From Persicitalea sp963803495 (lineage in GTDB: Bacteria > Bacteroidota > Bacteroidia > Cytophagales > Spirosomataceae), in contig CAWDMP010000002.1 of the NCBI GenBank assembly GCA_963803495.1, positions 1,116,001 through 1,180,000 of the forward strand: a stretch of DNA of 64,000 bases, given 5' to 3'. Position numbers and translations under genes: made by a program. The notes beneath the pieces are model-generated. The model was not told the DNA's origin and searched no databases. It saw only the letters and a program-made list of their open reading frames with translations. Of this stretch, positions 44,951-53,915 are shown in pieces. The stretch's first letter is position 1. Each line of letters opens with the position of its first letter.

Positions 44951-46591
44951 ATGCGCCGACCCGGATTTTTACCATTATCCCTGATTTTTTTGACCCTCGC
45001 TTTCTGGCAATGCCAGCAAAGTACCCGGGTCGATCTGATCGTACACAACGGGCTGGTGTACAGCGTCGATTCTGCCTCGACTATGTACCAGTCCTTCGCC
45101 GTGCAGGATGGCAAGTTCGTGGCCGTGGGTACCGATGAAGAAATACTGGGCAAGTACGAAGCCGACTCGATGATCGACGCCGGCGGCAAGGCCGTGTACC
45201 CCGGTTTCTACGATCCGCACAGCCATTTTCTGGGCCTGGGACAAAAGCTCGCGGCGGCCGACTTGGTAGGTACCGCTTCCTACGCGGCGATTGTGGAAGT
45301 ACTCAAAGCGTTCAGAGCCACCCACCCCGACGAGCCCTGGCTGACTGGCCGCGGCTGGGACCAAAACGACTGGCAGGACAAGCGCTTTCCCACCAAGGAC
45401 TTGCTCGACGCGGCCTTTCCCGACACGCCCGTGTACCTCACCCGCATCGACGGCCACGCCGCGCTGGTCAATTCTAAGGCGCTCGAGCTGGCCGGTGTCG
45501 ATGCTAGTAGCAAAACGGAGGGCGGTTTGGTGGAATTGAAAAAAGGCCAGCCCTCTGGTATTTTGGTCGACAACGCCCAGCGGCTCGTCGGGGCCGCGAT
45601 TCCGGTCCGTTCGGCGGAGCAGAAGCAAAAGATGCTATTAGCGGCCGAAAAAGAATGCCTCTCCTACGGCCTGACGACGGTGTCTGACGCCGGCCTGAGC
45701 CGCGAGGACATCGACCTCATCGACGCCATGCATCAGGACGGTACGCTCAAAATCCGCGACTACGCCATGATCGGCGTTAGCCCCGCCAACCTGGACTACT
45801 ACCTGCCCAAAGGCCCCTACCAAACTGATCGGCTGACGGTCCGCGCCTTCAAAATATACGCCGATGGGGCGCTGGGCTCACGCGGGGCCTGCCTGCTACA
45901 ACCCTACGCCGACGCCGACACCTACGGTTTTCTGCTGGCCAGCCCCGACACGCTCGACAAGTACATCGGCCGCATCGCCGATAGTGGTTTCCAGGCCAAT
46001 ACCCACTGCATCGGCGACTCGGCCAATCGATTCATTCTGAACACCTACGGCAAGTACCTGCAGGGCCCCAACGACCGCCGCTGGCGCATCGAGCACGCCC
46101 AAATCGTCTCACCCGGCGATGTACCTAAGTTTGGCAAGTACTCGATCATCCCCTCGGTACAGCCTACCCACACGACTTCCGATATGTTCTGGGCGCTCGA
46201 TCGCCTGGGTACCGACCGCCTCAAAACGGCCTACGCTTTTAAAGATCTGCTGGACCAGAATGGCTACATTCCGCTGGGCAGCGATTTTCCGGTGGAGTTT
46301 GTCAATCCGCTGTTTGGTTTTCACTCGGCCGTGGCCCGCACCGATGCCGACAACAAGCCAACGGGTGGTTTTCAGATGGAAAACGCCCTCAGCCGCGAGC
46401 AGGCCCTGCGCGGCATGACGATCTGGGCGGCCAAAGCCAACTTTGAGGAGGATACCCGCGGCAGCATCGAACCCGGCAAATTCGCCGATTTCGTAATTCT
46501 GGAAAAAGATATTATGAAGGTACCTTTGACCGAGATTCGCGCCGTAAAAGTAGTGCGGACGGTAGTGGGAGGAGAGACAATGTACCGTTGA
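44951..46591 (+). CDS. Amidohydrolase, YtcJ/PF07969-like lipoprotein
   Basis: 546 residues. Signal with lipobox LIFLTLAFWQCQQSTRVDLI. Metal-dependent hydrolase core: YPGFYDPHSHFLGLGQKL (HxH), TRIDGHAALVNSKALELAGV, QANTHCIGDSANRFIL, IEHAQIVSPGDVPKFG, and PLGSDFPVEFVNPLFGFHSA with the closing Asp. C-terminal strands are FEEDTRGSIEPGKFADFVIL. These proteins hydrolyse C-N bonds; their substrate is mostly unknown. It is divergent from the TolC-like gene with 97 bases between starts and is followed by facing octad arrays. Confidence 0.92.
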   Translation: MRRPGFLPLSLIFLTLAFWQCQQSTRVDLIVHNGLVYSVDSASTMYQSFAVQDGKFVAVGTDEEILGKYEADSMIDAGGKAVYPGFYDPHSHFLGLGQKLAAADLVGTASYAAIVEVLKAFRATHPDEPWLTGRGWDQNDWQDKRFPTKDLLDAAFPDTPVYLTRIDGHAALVNSKALELAGVDASSKTEGGLVELKKGQPSGILVDNAQRLVGAAIPVRSAEQKQKMLLAAEKECLSYGLTTVSDAGLSREDIDLIDAMHQDGTLKIRDYAMIGVSPANLDYYLPKGPYQTDRLTVRAFKIYADGALGSRGACLLQPYADADTYGFLLASPDTLDKYIGRIADSGFQANTHCIGDSANRFILNTYGKYLQGPNDRRWRIEHAQIVSPGDVPKFGKYSIIPSVQPTHTTSDMFWALDRLGTDRLKTAYAFKDLLDQNGYIPLGSDFPVEFVNPLFGFHSAVARTDADNKPTGGFQMENALSREQALRGMTIWAAKANFEEDTRGSIEPGKFADFVILEKDIMKVPLTEIRAVKVVRTVVGGETMYR

Positions 46592-46596
46592 AGGTT

Positions 46597-46697
46597 GTTT
46601 ATTTGTTTGATCGTTTATTTGTTTAGCCTAACTTCTATCAGCGCAATTGGCTACATATTAAACAGTTAAACAAATAAACGATTAAACAAATAAACCT
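46597..46697. repeat. Facing octad arrays, locus 2
   Basis: Left array GTTTATTT, GTTTGATC, GTTTATTT, GTTTAGCC (46597-46628). After about 30 bases a reverse-complement array (46660-46697) reads on the other strand GTTTATTT, GTTTAATC, GTTTATTT, GTTTAACT. The right arm ends six bases before the ATG of the channel gene at 46704. Together they make a long, nearly continuous AT-rich stem. Confidence 0.8.
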
Positions 46698-46703
46698 CTC
46701 AAA

Positions 46704-47546
46704 ATGTCTACTTTCCGCAAAAAGGTCAACTACACGCTGACGATCAGCACGAAGGGAAAGAAAGGGTTTCCCCTGGCGGTCAATCTGTTTATCATTGGGT
46801 TGATTGCGCTCAATTCGGTGGCGATCATCCTGCACTCGGTACCCGACATACGCGAACATCCCGACCTCGCTCAACTTTTTATCGACTTCGAGATTTTTTC
46901 GGTCGTCGTCTTCACAATCGAGTACATCCTCAGGGTGTGGGCCTGCGTCGAGAATCCTGAGTACCGCGACCCACTTTGGGGCCGCGTTCGGTTCATGTTT
47001 TCGGCCTGGGCGCTGGTCGATCTTTTTGCGATATTCCCCTTTTACCTCACGCTATTCACTACCGATTTTGGCTTGATTCGGATTCTGCGGCTGCTCCGGC
47101 TGGTGCGGTTGTACCGCATGACGCGGTTTTCGCACGCGTTGATGATGATTCAGCGGGCGGTCAGGTACACCAAAGAAGAGTTGATCCTGAGTTATGCCTT
47201 CCTGTTTTTTGCGGTCCTGATCTCTTCCAGCATCATCTACTACATCGAGCACCCGGCGCAGCCCGAAGTATTTTCCAGCATCCCGGCCTCGATCTGGTGG
47301 GGCGTGGTCACGATGACGACCCTGGGCTACGGCGATGTGGTGCCCATCACGGTGTGGGGCAAGGTGTTCGGCGCGTTTATTTCAGTGCTGGGTGTGGCGT
47401 TGTTCAGCTTGCCGACGGGTATCCTGGCCTCGGGTTTTATCGAGCAGATCAACGAAACCAAGCGCGAAGAGCGGCGTTTGGCCTCCAAAGGGCCTATGAC
47501 CCGCACCGTCAAATGCCCGCATTGTGGCGAAGATGTGAAAGTGTAG
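46704..47546 (+). CDS. Voltage-gated-type potassium channel (ion transporter family)
   Basis: 280 residues. Six membrane segments, including S1 VNLFIIGLIALNSVAIILH, S2 FEIFSVVVFTIEYILRVW, S4 with regularly spaced Arg (IRILRLLRLVRLYRMTRFSH), and the pore helix plus filter WWGVVTMTTLGYGDVVPITV. The end is a small zinc ribbon KCPHCGEDVKV. The layout equals KvAP-like bacterial Kv channels. It starts right after the second facing octad array. A second, Kir-type channel lies at 53916. Confidence 0.92.
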   Translation: MSTFRKKVNYTLTISTKGKKGFPLAVNLFIIGLIALNSVAIILHSVPDIREHPDLAQLFIDFEIFSVVVFTIEYILRVWACVENPEYRDPLWGRVRFMFSAWALVDLFAIFPFYLTLFTTDFGLIRILRLLRLVRLYRMTRFSHALMMIQRAVRYTKEELILSYAFLFFAVLISSSIIYYIEHPAQPEVFSSIPASIWWGVVTMTTLGYGDVVPITVWGKVFGAFISVLGVALFSLPTGILASGFIEQINETKREERRLASKGPMTRTVKCPHCGEDVKV

Positions 47547-47670
47547 TTTGAGCGCATTTTTAGGATAATCTGCCAATATGCTTTTTCTCGTAACTAATTT
47601 CATAATTTCCAGAACGAATCGTTCGTTGGTGAGTTAGTAGCCTCCACTCACCACTCAAACTCCGTACGTT

Positions 47671-50529
47671 ATGGGAAAGCACCTACCTCTTGCCCTACTA
47701 CTTGGCTTTTTCTCTTTGATTTATCAGGACGTTCAAGCCTCACATGCTCGGGCGGGCGAAATCACCGCCAAACGAATTTCAAGTACTTCACTCACTTACG
47801 AAATCACCTTTACTGCCTATTTCGATGTGGATGCAGGGAGACCCGCTGCTGATCAGGCCACTAATCTTAACTTCTATATTAATGGCATTGGACCAATCAA
47901 TGTGCTGCGAAAAACACCTATTCCAAACATTGGAAATGGTACTACCAAGAACGAGTACATCTTCACCTATACATTTCCGGCACCGGGTACTTTTACAATC
48001 TCTACGGCTGTGGTGGTTAGAAATAAGGACATAAAAAATGCAGGAGGTACATTGTCTGATAGAAATGAATTGTTTCTGCGCTCTACACTCTCAATCAATG
48101 CCAGTTTAGGTTTGAATCGCACTCCGGTACTTTTAAACCCGCCCATCGACTTAGCGGCGGTAGGCCAGCGATACGTTCATAACCCGGGTGCTTTTGACGC
48201 CGATGGCGACAGTTTGGCTTACCGGCTTATTGAACCTCAGAAAACTGCATCGCCAGGAAAGGGAGAGAATATTCCCGGCTATGTTTTGCCTAATGTGATT
48301 CTTCCTACCGGAACGGTCGAGGGTGGTTCTGCGCCTTCGACATTTACTCTCGACCCCATTACAGGTGACCTCGTCTGGGATGCGCCGGGTAGTCCGGGGT
48401 TTTATAACGCGGCCTTCGTGGTGGAAGAATGGCGCAACGGCGTGCTGATTGGCGAAGTCGTGCGGGATATGCAGATTATCGTGGTCGACAGCCCCAACAA
48501 GCGGCCCCGGTTGGCGGCCATTCCCGACTTCTGCGTGGAAGCAGGAACGCTCGTGCAGCAAACGATCCAGGCCACTGACCCCGACGGCGACCCGCTGACG
48601 CTTACGTCCAACAGCGGCGTGTACCTCCCCGACCAGGTAGCCGCCCAAAATGCTTCGTTCACTACCACGCCGGGACAAGGCGCGGGACTTTTCCGCTGGC
48701 AGACGGGCTGCAACCACACCCGGCTCGAACCCTACGATGTACTGATCAAGGCCGAAGACGGTCCCGCGCCCAACCGCCCCAATCCAGCGCTGTTCAGTAA
48801 ACTGGTCGACATCAGGACGTTCAAGATCAGGATATACGGCCCGCGTCCCCAAAATCTGCGGGCCGAGCCCCTCGCCGATGCCAATGGGCGCGCCTTCCGG
48901 CTCACGTGGAGCAATTACCAATGCCAAGTACCCGGCGCACGCATGGCGATCTACCGCAAAGTGGGCTGTTCCGATTTTCAGGCCGGGGCTTGTCAGCCGG
49001 GCTTGCCCGTGGCGCTGGGCTACGAGGAGGTTGCACGCGTGGGGATTGGCGAAACTTATTATACCGATACCAACAATGGGCAGGGCTTGCAGCCGGGCGT
49101 CAATTATAGCTACCGCATCGTGGCCCTGTTTCCGCGCCAGGGTACGGCAGTCGACGAGGTCGGGCGACTCAACGGCGGGGGCAGCAGCCTGCCTTCCAGC
49201 GAAATCTGCGCCGACCTACCCCAACTCGCCCCGGTGATTACGAATGTGACGGTCGATTCCACGAGCCGCACCCGGGGCGTCGTCACCGTCTGCTGGACGC
49301 GGCCCGCCGGGGCAGTACCCGGCGCGGTGGCGCAGTACCGCGTTCTGCGCGCCACGGGATTGAGCGGTACTACCTACGCGCCCATCGCCACGATCAACAC
49401 GACTTTCCAGCCGGGCGTGGCCGACACGACCTTCACCGACCGTAGCCTGAATACCGAGCAAAACGCGTATCGCTACCAGATCGAATACTTTGTTACGACC
49501 AATGGTACCCTGGCGAAACTGGCCGATTCCGAGCCCGCCAGCAGTGTGCGCCTGGAACCAACCGGTGGGGTCAACCGGCAGGTACAATTGGTCTGGACGG
49601 CCAATGTACCCTGGCGGAACACCGACCGCGTCCACCGGGTCTACCGCGAAGAGCGCGGACGGCCGGGCGTATTCAACCGCATCGCCGACGTACCCGTGCA
49701 GGAGGCGCAATCGTTTACCTTCACCGACGATGGTGTGGACCGCTTTGCGGCCGATGGTACCAGTTCGCTCACGCTCTCGCCCGATTCAATTTATTGCTAT
49801 AAGGTAGAGACCGTTGGAGCCTACGAAAGCGCCCGATTGCGCAACACGCCGCTTTACAACTTCTCACAGATCATCTGCGCCACCCCCACCGACACCACCC
49901 GACCCTGTCCGCCATTGCTCGCAATCGATACGCTGGACTGTGGTATGTTGGCGTCCGATGCTTTTTGCAATCAATCGAGCTTCACCAATAGCCTCAGCTG
50001 GACCAACCCGGCGGCCCCGGCTTGTCCTTCGCCGCCCGTGGCCTACCGGATCCACTACGCCCGCTACCAGGACGAACAGCCCGCGCTGCTCACGGCCGTG
50101 ACGGCCCCGGTACCTCCGGCGATGGAATTTGCGCACACCAATCTCAGCTCTTTTGCGGGCTGCTATTACGTGACGGCTGTCAATCGTTTTGGCATAGAAA
50201 GTGCGCCCAGCAACACCGTTTGTAAGGACAATTGCCCGCAATACGCCTTGCCCAACGTGTTCACACCCAACAACGACGGTACCAACGACCGCTTCAAGCC
50301 TTTGAAGTGCCCCGAATTTCTGGACCAGACGGAGTTCGTCGTTTTCAACCGCTGGGGCACGAAGGTATTCGAGACGACGGACTTGGAAATCAATTGGGAT
50401 GGCCGCAGTACTTCGGGTCAGGAACTACCCGCCGGGCAGTACTTCTACGAGGCCAAGGTACGGTTTCAGTCGGTACAGCGCGACGCCCGGCCGCTGGCGT
50501 TCAAAGGGTGGGTGCAGTTGCTGCGGTGA
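47671..50529 (+). CDS. Large secreted protein with gliding/T9SS-type C-terminal domain
   Basis: 952 residues. Signal peptide LALLLGFFSLIYQDVQASHA. The N-terminal 350 residues contain cadherin/PKD-like beta domains (RLAAIPDFCVEAGTLVQQTI, DPDGDPLTL). Fn3-like modules follow (VTVDSTSRTRGVVTVCWTRP, RYQIEYFVTTNGTLAKLADS). The last 85 residues are the gliding-associated CHU_C domain: LPNVFTPNNDGTNDRFKPL, FVVFNRWGTKVFETTDLEIN, WDGRSTSGQELPAGQYFYEA. That domain marks type IX secretion cargo in Bacteroidota. It is probably anchored or released at the cell surface; binding partner unknown. It is convergent with metX, nine bases apart. Confidence 0.92.
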   Translation: MGKHLPLALLLGFFSLIYQDVQASHARAGEITAKRISSTSLTYEITFTAYFDVDAGRPAADQATNLNFYINGIGPINVLRKTPIPNIGNGTTKNEYIFTYTFPAPGTFTISTAVVVRNKDIKNAGGTLSDRNELFLRSTLSINASLGLNRTPVLLNPPIDLAAVGQRYVHNPGAFDADGDSLAYRLIEPQKTASPGKGENIPGYVLPNVILPTGTVEGGSAPSTFTLDPITGDLVWDAPGSPGFYNAAFVVEEWRNGVLIGEVVRDMQIIVVDSPNKRPRLAAIPDFCVEAGTLVQQTIQATDPDGDPLTLTSNSGVYLPDQVAAQNASFTTTPGQGAGLFRWQTGCNHTRLEPYDVLIKAEDGPAPNRPNPALFSKLVDIRTFKIRIYGPRPQNLRAEPLADANGRAFRLTWSNYQCQVPGARMAIYRKVGCSDFQAGACQPGLPVALGYEEVARVGIGETYYTDTNNGQGLQPGVNYSYRIVALFPRQGTAVDEVGRLNGGGSSLPSSEICADLPQLAPVITNVTVDSTSRTRGVVTVCWTRPAGAVPGAVAQYRVLRATGLSGTTYAPIATINTTFQPGVADTTFTDRSLNTEQNAYRYQIEYFVTTNGTLAKLADSEPASSVRLEPTGGVNRQVQLVWTANVPWRNTDRVHRVYREERGRPGVFNRIADVPVQEAQSFTFTDDGVDRFAADGTSSLTLSPDSIYCYKVETVGAYESARLRNTPLYNFSQIICATPTDTTRPCPPLLAIDTLDCGMLASDAFCNQSSFTNSLSWTNPAAPACPSPPVAYRIHYARYQDEQPALLTAVTAPVPPAMEFAHTNLSSFAGCYYVTAVNRFGIESAPSNTVCKDNCPQYALPNVFTPNNDGTNDRFKPLKCPEFLDQTEFVVFNRWGTKVFETTDLEINWDGRSTSGQELPAGQYFYEAKVRFQSVQRDARPLAFKGWVQLLR

Positions 50530-50538
50530 AGCGGTCCA

Positions 50539-51600
50539 CTACCCGTTCTCCGCTACCAGCTTCCGCTCCTGCCAGACCTTGATCACCTGCGTGAGTTGCT
50601 TGTACTCGATCAGGAAGCCGTCGTGGCCGTAGAGGGAGTCGATTTCCTGGTACTCGGCGTCGGGAATGTGCCGGGCCTGGAACTGCTGCTCGACCACCGG
50701 AAAAAGCATGTCGGACTTGATACCCAGTACCAGCGTGCGGGCTTTCACTTGCCCGAGCGCGTTGACGATACCGCCCCGGTTGCGGCCCACGTTGTGCGAG
50801 TCCATCACTTTGGATAGAGTCCAGTACGAAAACGCGTTGAAGCGCTTCATGAATTTGTCGCCCTGGTACCGTTGGTACGACGACGCCCTGAATTCGTCGA
50901 TTTGGTCGGGGTTGTCGCGTGCTTGCGTAAAGTTATAGGTGTCGTAATTGCGGTAAGAAAGCAACGCCACCGACCGCGCGGTACTCATGCCCTGCAAGCC
51001 CGCCTCGGGCGTTTTTTGCGCCCAGGTAGCGTCGGCTGCAATGGCCATGCGCTGGGATTCGTTGAAGGCGATGCCCCAGGACGAATGTACTGCATTGGAA
51101 GCGATCAGAATCAGTTGATCGAATAGCTCGGGCTCCTGAATCGCCCATTCCAGCGACTGCTGCCCGCCCAGCGAGCCGCCAAGGCAGACGCTGATCTTTT
51201 GAATCGCCAACTCCTGCCGCAGCAGATCGAGCGCGCCCACGATGTCGCGGACGGTGAGCGTCGGGAAATCGTGGTAGTAGGGTTGCTGCGTCAGCGGGTC
51301 GACGGAGAGCGGCCCCGTGGAGCCGTAGGCCGAGCCCAGTACATTGGCGCACACGATAAAATGTCGCGCCGGATCGAAATGCATCCCCGAACCCACCAGC
51401 CCGTCCCACCACTCGGCGGCGTTGGCGCTGCCCGTGAGGGCATGGCATACCCACACCACGTTGTCGTGGTTCTCGCTCAGGGTACCGCTGGTCGTGTAGG
51501 CGAGCTCGAAGCCCGGCAGTTCCTGGCCCGACTCAAGGGGATAGTTGTAAGGGTACTTGAATATTTTGTGTTCGGTAGGGCATTCAATGAATGTGAGCAA
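50539..51600 (-). CDS. metX: Homoserine O-acetyltransferase
   Basis: 353 residues. The reading frame opens at a TTG (51600) straight after a TGA; no in-frame ATG is near, so the first residues are uncertain. Alpha/beta hydrolase fold: VVWVCHALTGSANAAEWWDG, NVLGSAYGSTGPLS, nucleophile in CLGGSLGGQQSLEWAIQEPE, acid in LVLGIKSDMLFPVVEQQ, His in YGHDGFLIEYKQL. It acetylates homoserine for methionine synthesis. It lies downstream of metY with a strong terminator between them, so its expression relies on read-through or its own promoter. Confidence 0.94.
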   Translation of the reverse strand: MLTFIECPTEHKIFKYPYNYPLESGQELPGFELAYTTSGTLSENHDNVVWVCHALTGSANAAEWWDGLVGSGMHFDPARHFIVCANVLGSAYGSTGPLSVDPLTQQPYYHDFPTLTVRDIVGALDLLRQELAIQKISVCLGGSLGGQQSLEWAIQEPELFDQLILIASNAVHSSWGIAFNESQRMAIAADATWAQKTPEAGLQGMSTARSVALLSYRNYDTYNFTQARDNPDQIDEFRASSYQRYQGDKFMKRFNAFSYWTLSKVMDSHNVGRNRGGIVNALGQVKARTLVLGIKSDMLFPVVEQQFQARHIPDAEYQEIDSLYGHDGFLIEYKQLTQVIKVWQERKLVAENG

Positions 51601-51683
51601 TCAACAATGAAAAATTCTGGGCAATTGATTGAGATGTCCAGAGAGGTTCATATTCGCTATTTCAAATTTTGTTAAAAAAAAAG

Positions 51684-51710
51684 GTGGCTCCGACCGCGCG
51701 CCGGAGCCAC
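51684..51710 (-). terminator. Rho-independent terminator between metY and metX
   Basis: Stem GTGGCTCCG/CGGAGCCAC (51684-51692 and 51702-51710) with a GC-rich nine-base loop, followed on the minus strand by nine T after a CC step. It lies nine bases past the metY stop. Confidence 0.88.
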
Positions 51711-51718
51711 GATTAATT

Positions 51719-53032
51719 TTAGGCAGTCACCGAAATCTGAGCAAAGGCCTGTTCGAAGTCCGCTTTGATGTCGTCGAAATGCTCGATGCCCACCGACACG
51801 CGCAGTTGTCCGGCGGCCACTCCGGCGGCTTGCTGCGCGTTCTCGTCCAACTGCGAGTGCGTGGTGCTGGACGGGTGAATGATGAGCGTCTTGGCGTCAC
51901 CGACGTTAGCGAGGTGACTCACCATTTTCATCGAGTCCACAAAGTGGTCAGCGGCTTCCTTGCCCGCTTTGAGCTTGAAGGAAAGCACCGCACCGAAGCC
52001 ACGGTTCAGGTACTTGGCGGCCAGGTCGTGGTACTTGGAAGAAGACAATCCGTTGTAGTACACATACTCCACATCCTCGTGGCCTTCGAGCCACTCGGCC
52101 AGTTTTTGGGCGTTCTCGCAAGCCCGCTCGATGCGCAGGCTCAACGTTTCCAGGCCTTGCAGCAGCAAAAACGAATTGAAAGGGGTTTGACTGGGTCCCC
52201 AGTCGCGCAAGCCTTCCACCCGCGCCCGGATGATGAACTGAATGTTACCGAAAGAGCCATCCATCCCGAACACATCGTTGTAGACCAGGCCGTGGTAGCT
52301 CTCGGAAGGCTCGGTGAACTGCGGGTACTTGCCGTTGCCCCAGTTGAACTTACCCGAATCGACGATCACGCCCCCCATGGAGGTACCGTGGCCCCCGATC
52401 CATTTGGTAGCCGACTCGACCACGATGTGCGCGCCCCACTTGATGGGCTGGCAGATCGCGCCACCCGCGCCGAATGTATTATCTACAATAATGGGCAGAT
52501 CATGCTTTTTGGCCAGTGCGGCAAAGGCGTCGAAATCAGGGACGCTGAAACTCGGATTGCCGATCGTTTCGAGGTAGATGGCCTTGGTTTTGTCGTCGAT
52601 GTGCTTCTCGAAGCTCGCCGCGTCGTCGCCGTCGGCAAAACGCGCCTCCACCCCGATGTTCTTGAACGAATTCTTGAACTGATTATAACTACCGCCGTAC
52701 AGGAAAGAAGTCGTGACGAAGTTGTCGCCGACGGTCGTGATGTTGTTGATCGCCAGGAATTGCGCCGCGTGGCCCGACGACGTAGCCAAGGCCGCCACGC
52801 CGCCTTCCAAAGCCGCCATGCGCTTCTCGAACACATCGGTGGTCGGGTTCATGATGCGGGTATAGATGTTGCCGAACTCTTTCAGTGCGAACAGGTTGGC
52901 ACCGTGCTCGGAGTTGTCGAAAGTATAGGAGGTAGTCTGGTAAATAGGTACCGCGCGCGAATGGGTCACGGCGTCTACTTCCTGACCGGCGTGGAGTTGA
53001 AGCGTTTCGAATTTTTGGGCTTGGTCTGACAT
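51719..53032 (-). CDS. metY: O-acetylhomoserine sulfhydrylase
   Basis: 437 residues. PLP-dependent Cys/Met metabolism enzyme: SRAVPIYQTTSYTFDNSEHG at the N-terminus, ALATSSGHAAQFLAINNITT, VPDFDAFAALAKKHDLPIIV with VDNTFGAGG, and the lysine that binds PLP in HIVVESATKWIGGHGTSMGG. Subsequent blocks SLRIERACENAQKLAEWLEG and MVSHLANVGDAKTLIIHPSS match the O-acetylhomoserine aminocarboxypropyltransferase family. It makes homocysteine from O-acetylhomoserine and sulfide. Upstream on the same strand are repeats and a SAM-I riboswitch (53266-53373), which should lower expression when SAM is plentiful. Confidence 0.95.
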   Translation of the reverse strand: MSDQAQKFETLQLHAGQEVDAVTHSRAVPIYQTTSYTFDNSEHGANLFALKEFGNIYTRIMNPTTDVFEKRMAALEGGVAALATSSGHAAQFLAINNITTVGDNFVTTSFLYGGSYNQFKNSFKNIGVEARFADGDDAASFEKHIDDKTKAIYLETIGNPSFSVPDFDAFAALAKKHDLPIIVDNTFGAGGAICQPIKWGAHIVVESATKWIGGHGTSMGGVIVDSGKFNWGNGKYPQFTEPSESYHGLVYNDVFGMDGSFGNIQFIIRARVEGLRDWGPSQTPFNSFLLLQGLETLSLRIERACENAQKLAEWLEGHEDVEYVYYNGLSSSKYHDLAAKYLNRGFGAVLSFKLKAGKEAADHFVDSMKMVSHLANVGDAKTLIIHPSSTTHSQLDENAQQAAGVAAGQLRVSVGIEHFDDIKADFEQAFAQISVTA

Positions 53033-53041
53033 GGGGTTGTT

Positions 53042-53092
53042 GTTTATTTGTTTAGGGGTTTATTTGTTTAATCGTGTAATCGTTTAATTGTA
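53042..53092. repeat. Degenerate octad array in the metY leader
   Basis: GTTTATTT, GTTTAGGG, GTTTATTT, GTTTAATC, GTGTAATC, GTTTAATT in strict 8-base phase, flowing into the GTAGGGGC of the next palindrome. It lies nine bases upstream of the metY ATG on the other strand; no facing partner array is seen here. Confidence 0.8.
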
Positions 53093-53115
53093 GGGGCGAA
53101 CCCGTGTGTTCGCCC
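53090..53115. repeat. GTAGGG-type palindrome in the metY leader
   Basis: GTA followed by GGGGCGAAC...; arms GGGCGAAC (53094-53101) and GTTCGCCC (53108-53115) with loop CCGTGT. Related to the longer copy at 1955-1996 (shared GTAGGG start and TGTGTG-CGCC end). It lies between the riboswitch aptamer and metY. Confidence 0.7.
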
Positions 53116-53265
53116 AATCGCTGCCGTTGTTTTTACGTGATAGAGGCGAACAAACGCGAATACCCGTCGAAGCGGGCCGGGGCCGGTTTGGACGGGGTGG
53201 GCGGGTGACGCGGGGCCACACCGCAGCAAAAATGCGGGTCGTTCTGAGTCATGCGCGGGTTTGAG

Positions 53266-53373
53266 TTTATATTTCCTAATCTGCTTAGGTGGGAGTTAGC
53301 ACCTTGTCCCGGTTGCGCGTGGGATAGGTTGCCAGAGGTTCTGTGAGCCCATTCTCTAGCCTCTTCTCTATAA
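53266..53373 (-). ncRNA. SAM-I (S box) riboswitch upstream of metY
   Basis: On the minus strand: closing helix TTTATA (53368-53373) with TATAAA (53266-53271). Then come AGAGAAGAGGCTAGAGAATG, GAACCTCTGGCAACC (GGCAACC at 53327-53333), and AAGGTGCTAACTCC (GGTGCTAA at 53296-53303). These are the invariant parts of the S box. It binds S-adenosylmethionine. The aptamer ends about 234 bases before the metY start; the region between holds a GC-rich stretch, a GTAGGG palindrome and an octad array, so the expression platform is not obvious. Confidence 0.85.
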
Positions 53374-53547
53374 ATCAACCGCCAAATAGTGGAGCAATTG
53401 ACTTGATGGTACAATATTAAGCCCCAAACGACGAAATTCCAAGCCACCCGCCGTTTTTTTGGTCTAAGGGCACCGGGAACAAAACCTGAGCCGTCGGCAG
53501 TTTAGCGTATTCTCGCCGCCGCGCAGTCGGCGGCACCACATTATGTT

Positions 53548-53555
53548 TATATTTG
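53548..53555 (+). promoter_or_regulatory. -7 box for the DUF721 operon
   Basis: TATATTTG fits TAnnTTTG and lies 19 bases before the ATG at 53575, giving a very short leader. No clear -33 TTG. Confidence 0.4.
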
Positions 53556-53574
53556 TCGAAAGCAGATCCCCTCT

Positions 53575-53901
53575 ATGGCCCGATACTACAAATTTGATAA
53601 GGAAAGGGCTTCGCGCCAGCCCGGCGTAACCCCGCTCAAAGAGGCCATCGAGCGCGTCTTTGGGTCGGGGCACCTAAAAAAAGGCTACGACGAAAGCTAC
53701 GTCGTGGCGCATTGGGAAAAAATCATGGGCCGCACCATTGCGTCTCGCACCCAACGCGTGTATGTCCACAACCGGACGCTCTTTTTGCAGATTGAGTCGG
53801 CGCCGCTGCGCAACGAACTCGTTCACGCTAAAAAGAAAATCATCGAACTCATCAACCGCGAGACGAACGTCGATTTGATCGAAGAGGTAATGTTTATATA
53901 A
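53575..53901 (+). CDS. DUF721 (DciA-like) protein
   Basis: 108 residues. The DUF721 core is plain: VTPLKEAIERVFGSGHLKKG, VVAHWEKIMGRTIASRTQRV, and LFLQIESAPLRNELVHAKKK with IIELINRETNVDLIEEVMFI. The KH-like domain is shared with DciA, the helicase operator of bacteria lacking DnaC/DnaI. In Bacteroidota this small protein may fill that role. It starts an operon-like run with the channel and peptidase (15-base gaps). Confidence 0.88.
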   Translation: MARYYKFDKERASRQPGVTPLKEAIERVFGSGHLKKGYDESYVVAHWEKIMGRTIASRTQRVYVHNRTLFLQIESAPLRNELVHAKKKIIELINRETNVDLIEEVMFI

Positions 53902-53915
53902 TTTCGATTGAGCGA

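Noticed and set aside
43383..46697. Octad arrays as a small CRISPR array
   Set aside because: Units are contiguous with no spacers, the period is 8 bases, units are degenerate, and there are no cas genes.
51629..53029. 466-residue open frame on the plus strand
   Set aside because: Exact antisense of metY; composition-driven open frame in GC-rich DNA, no domain visible.
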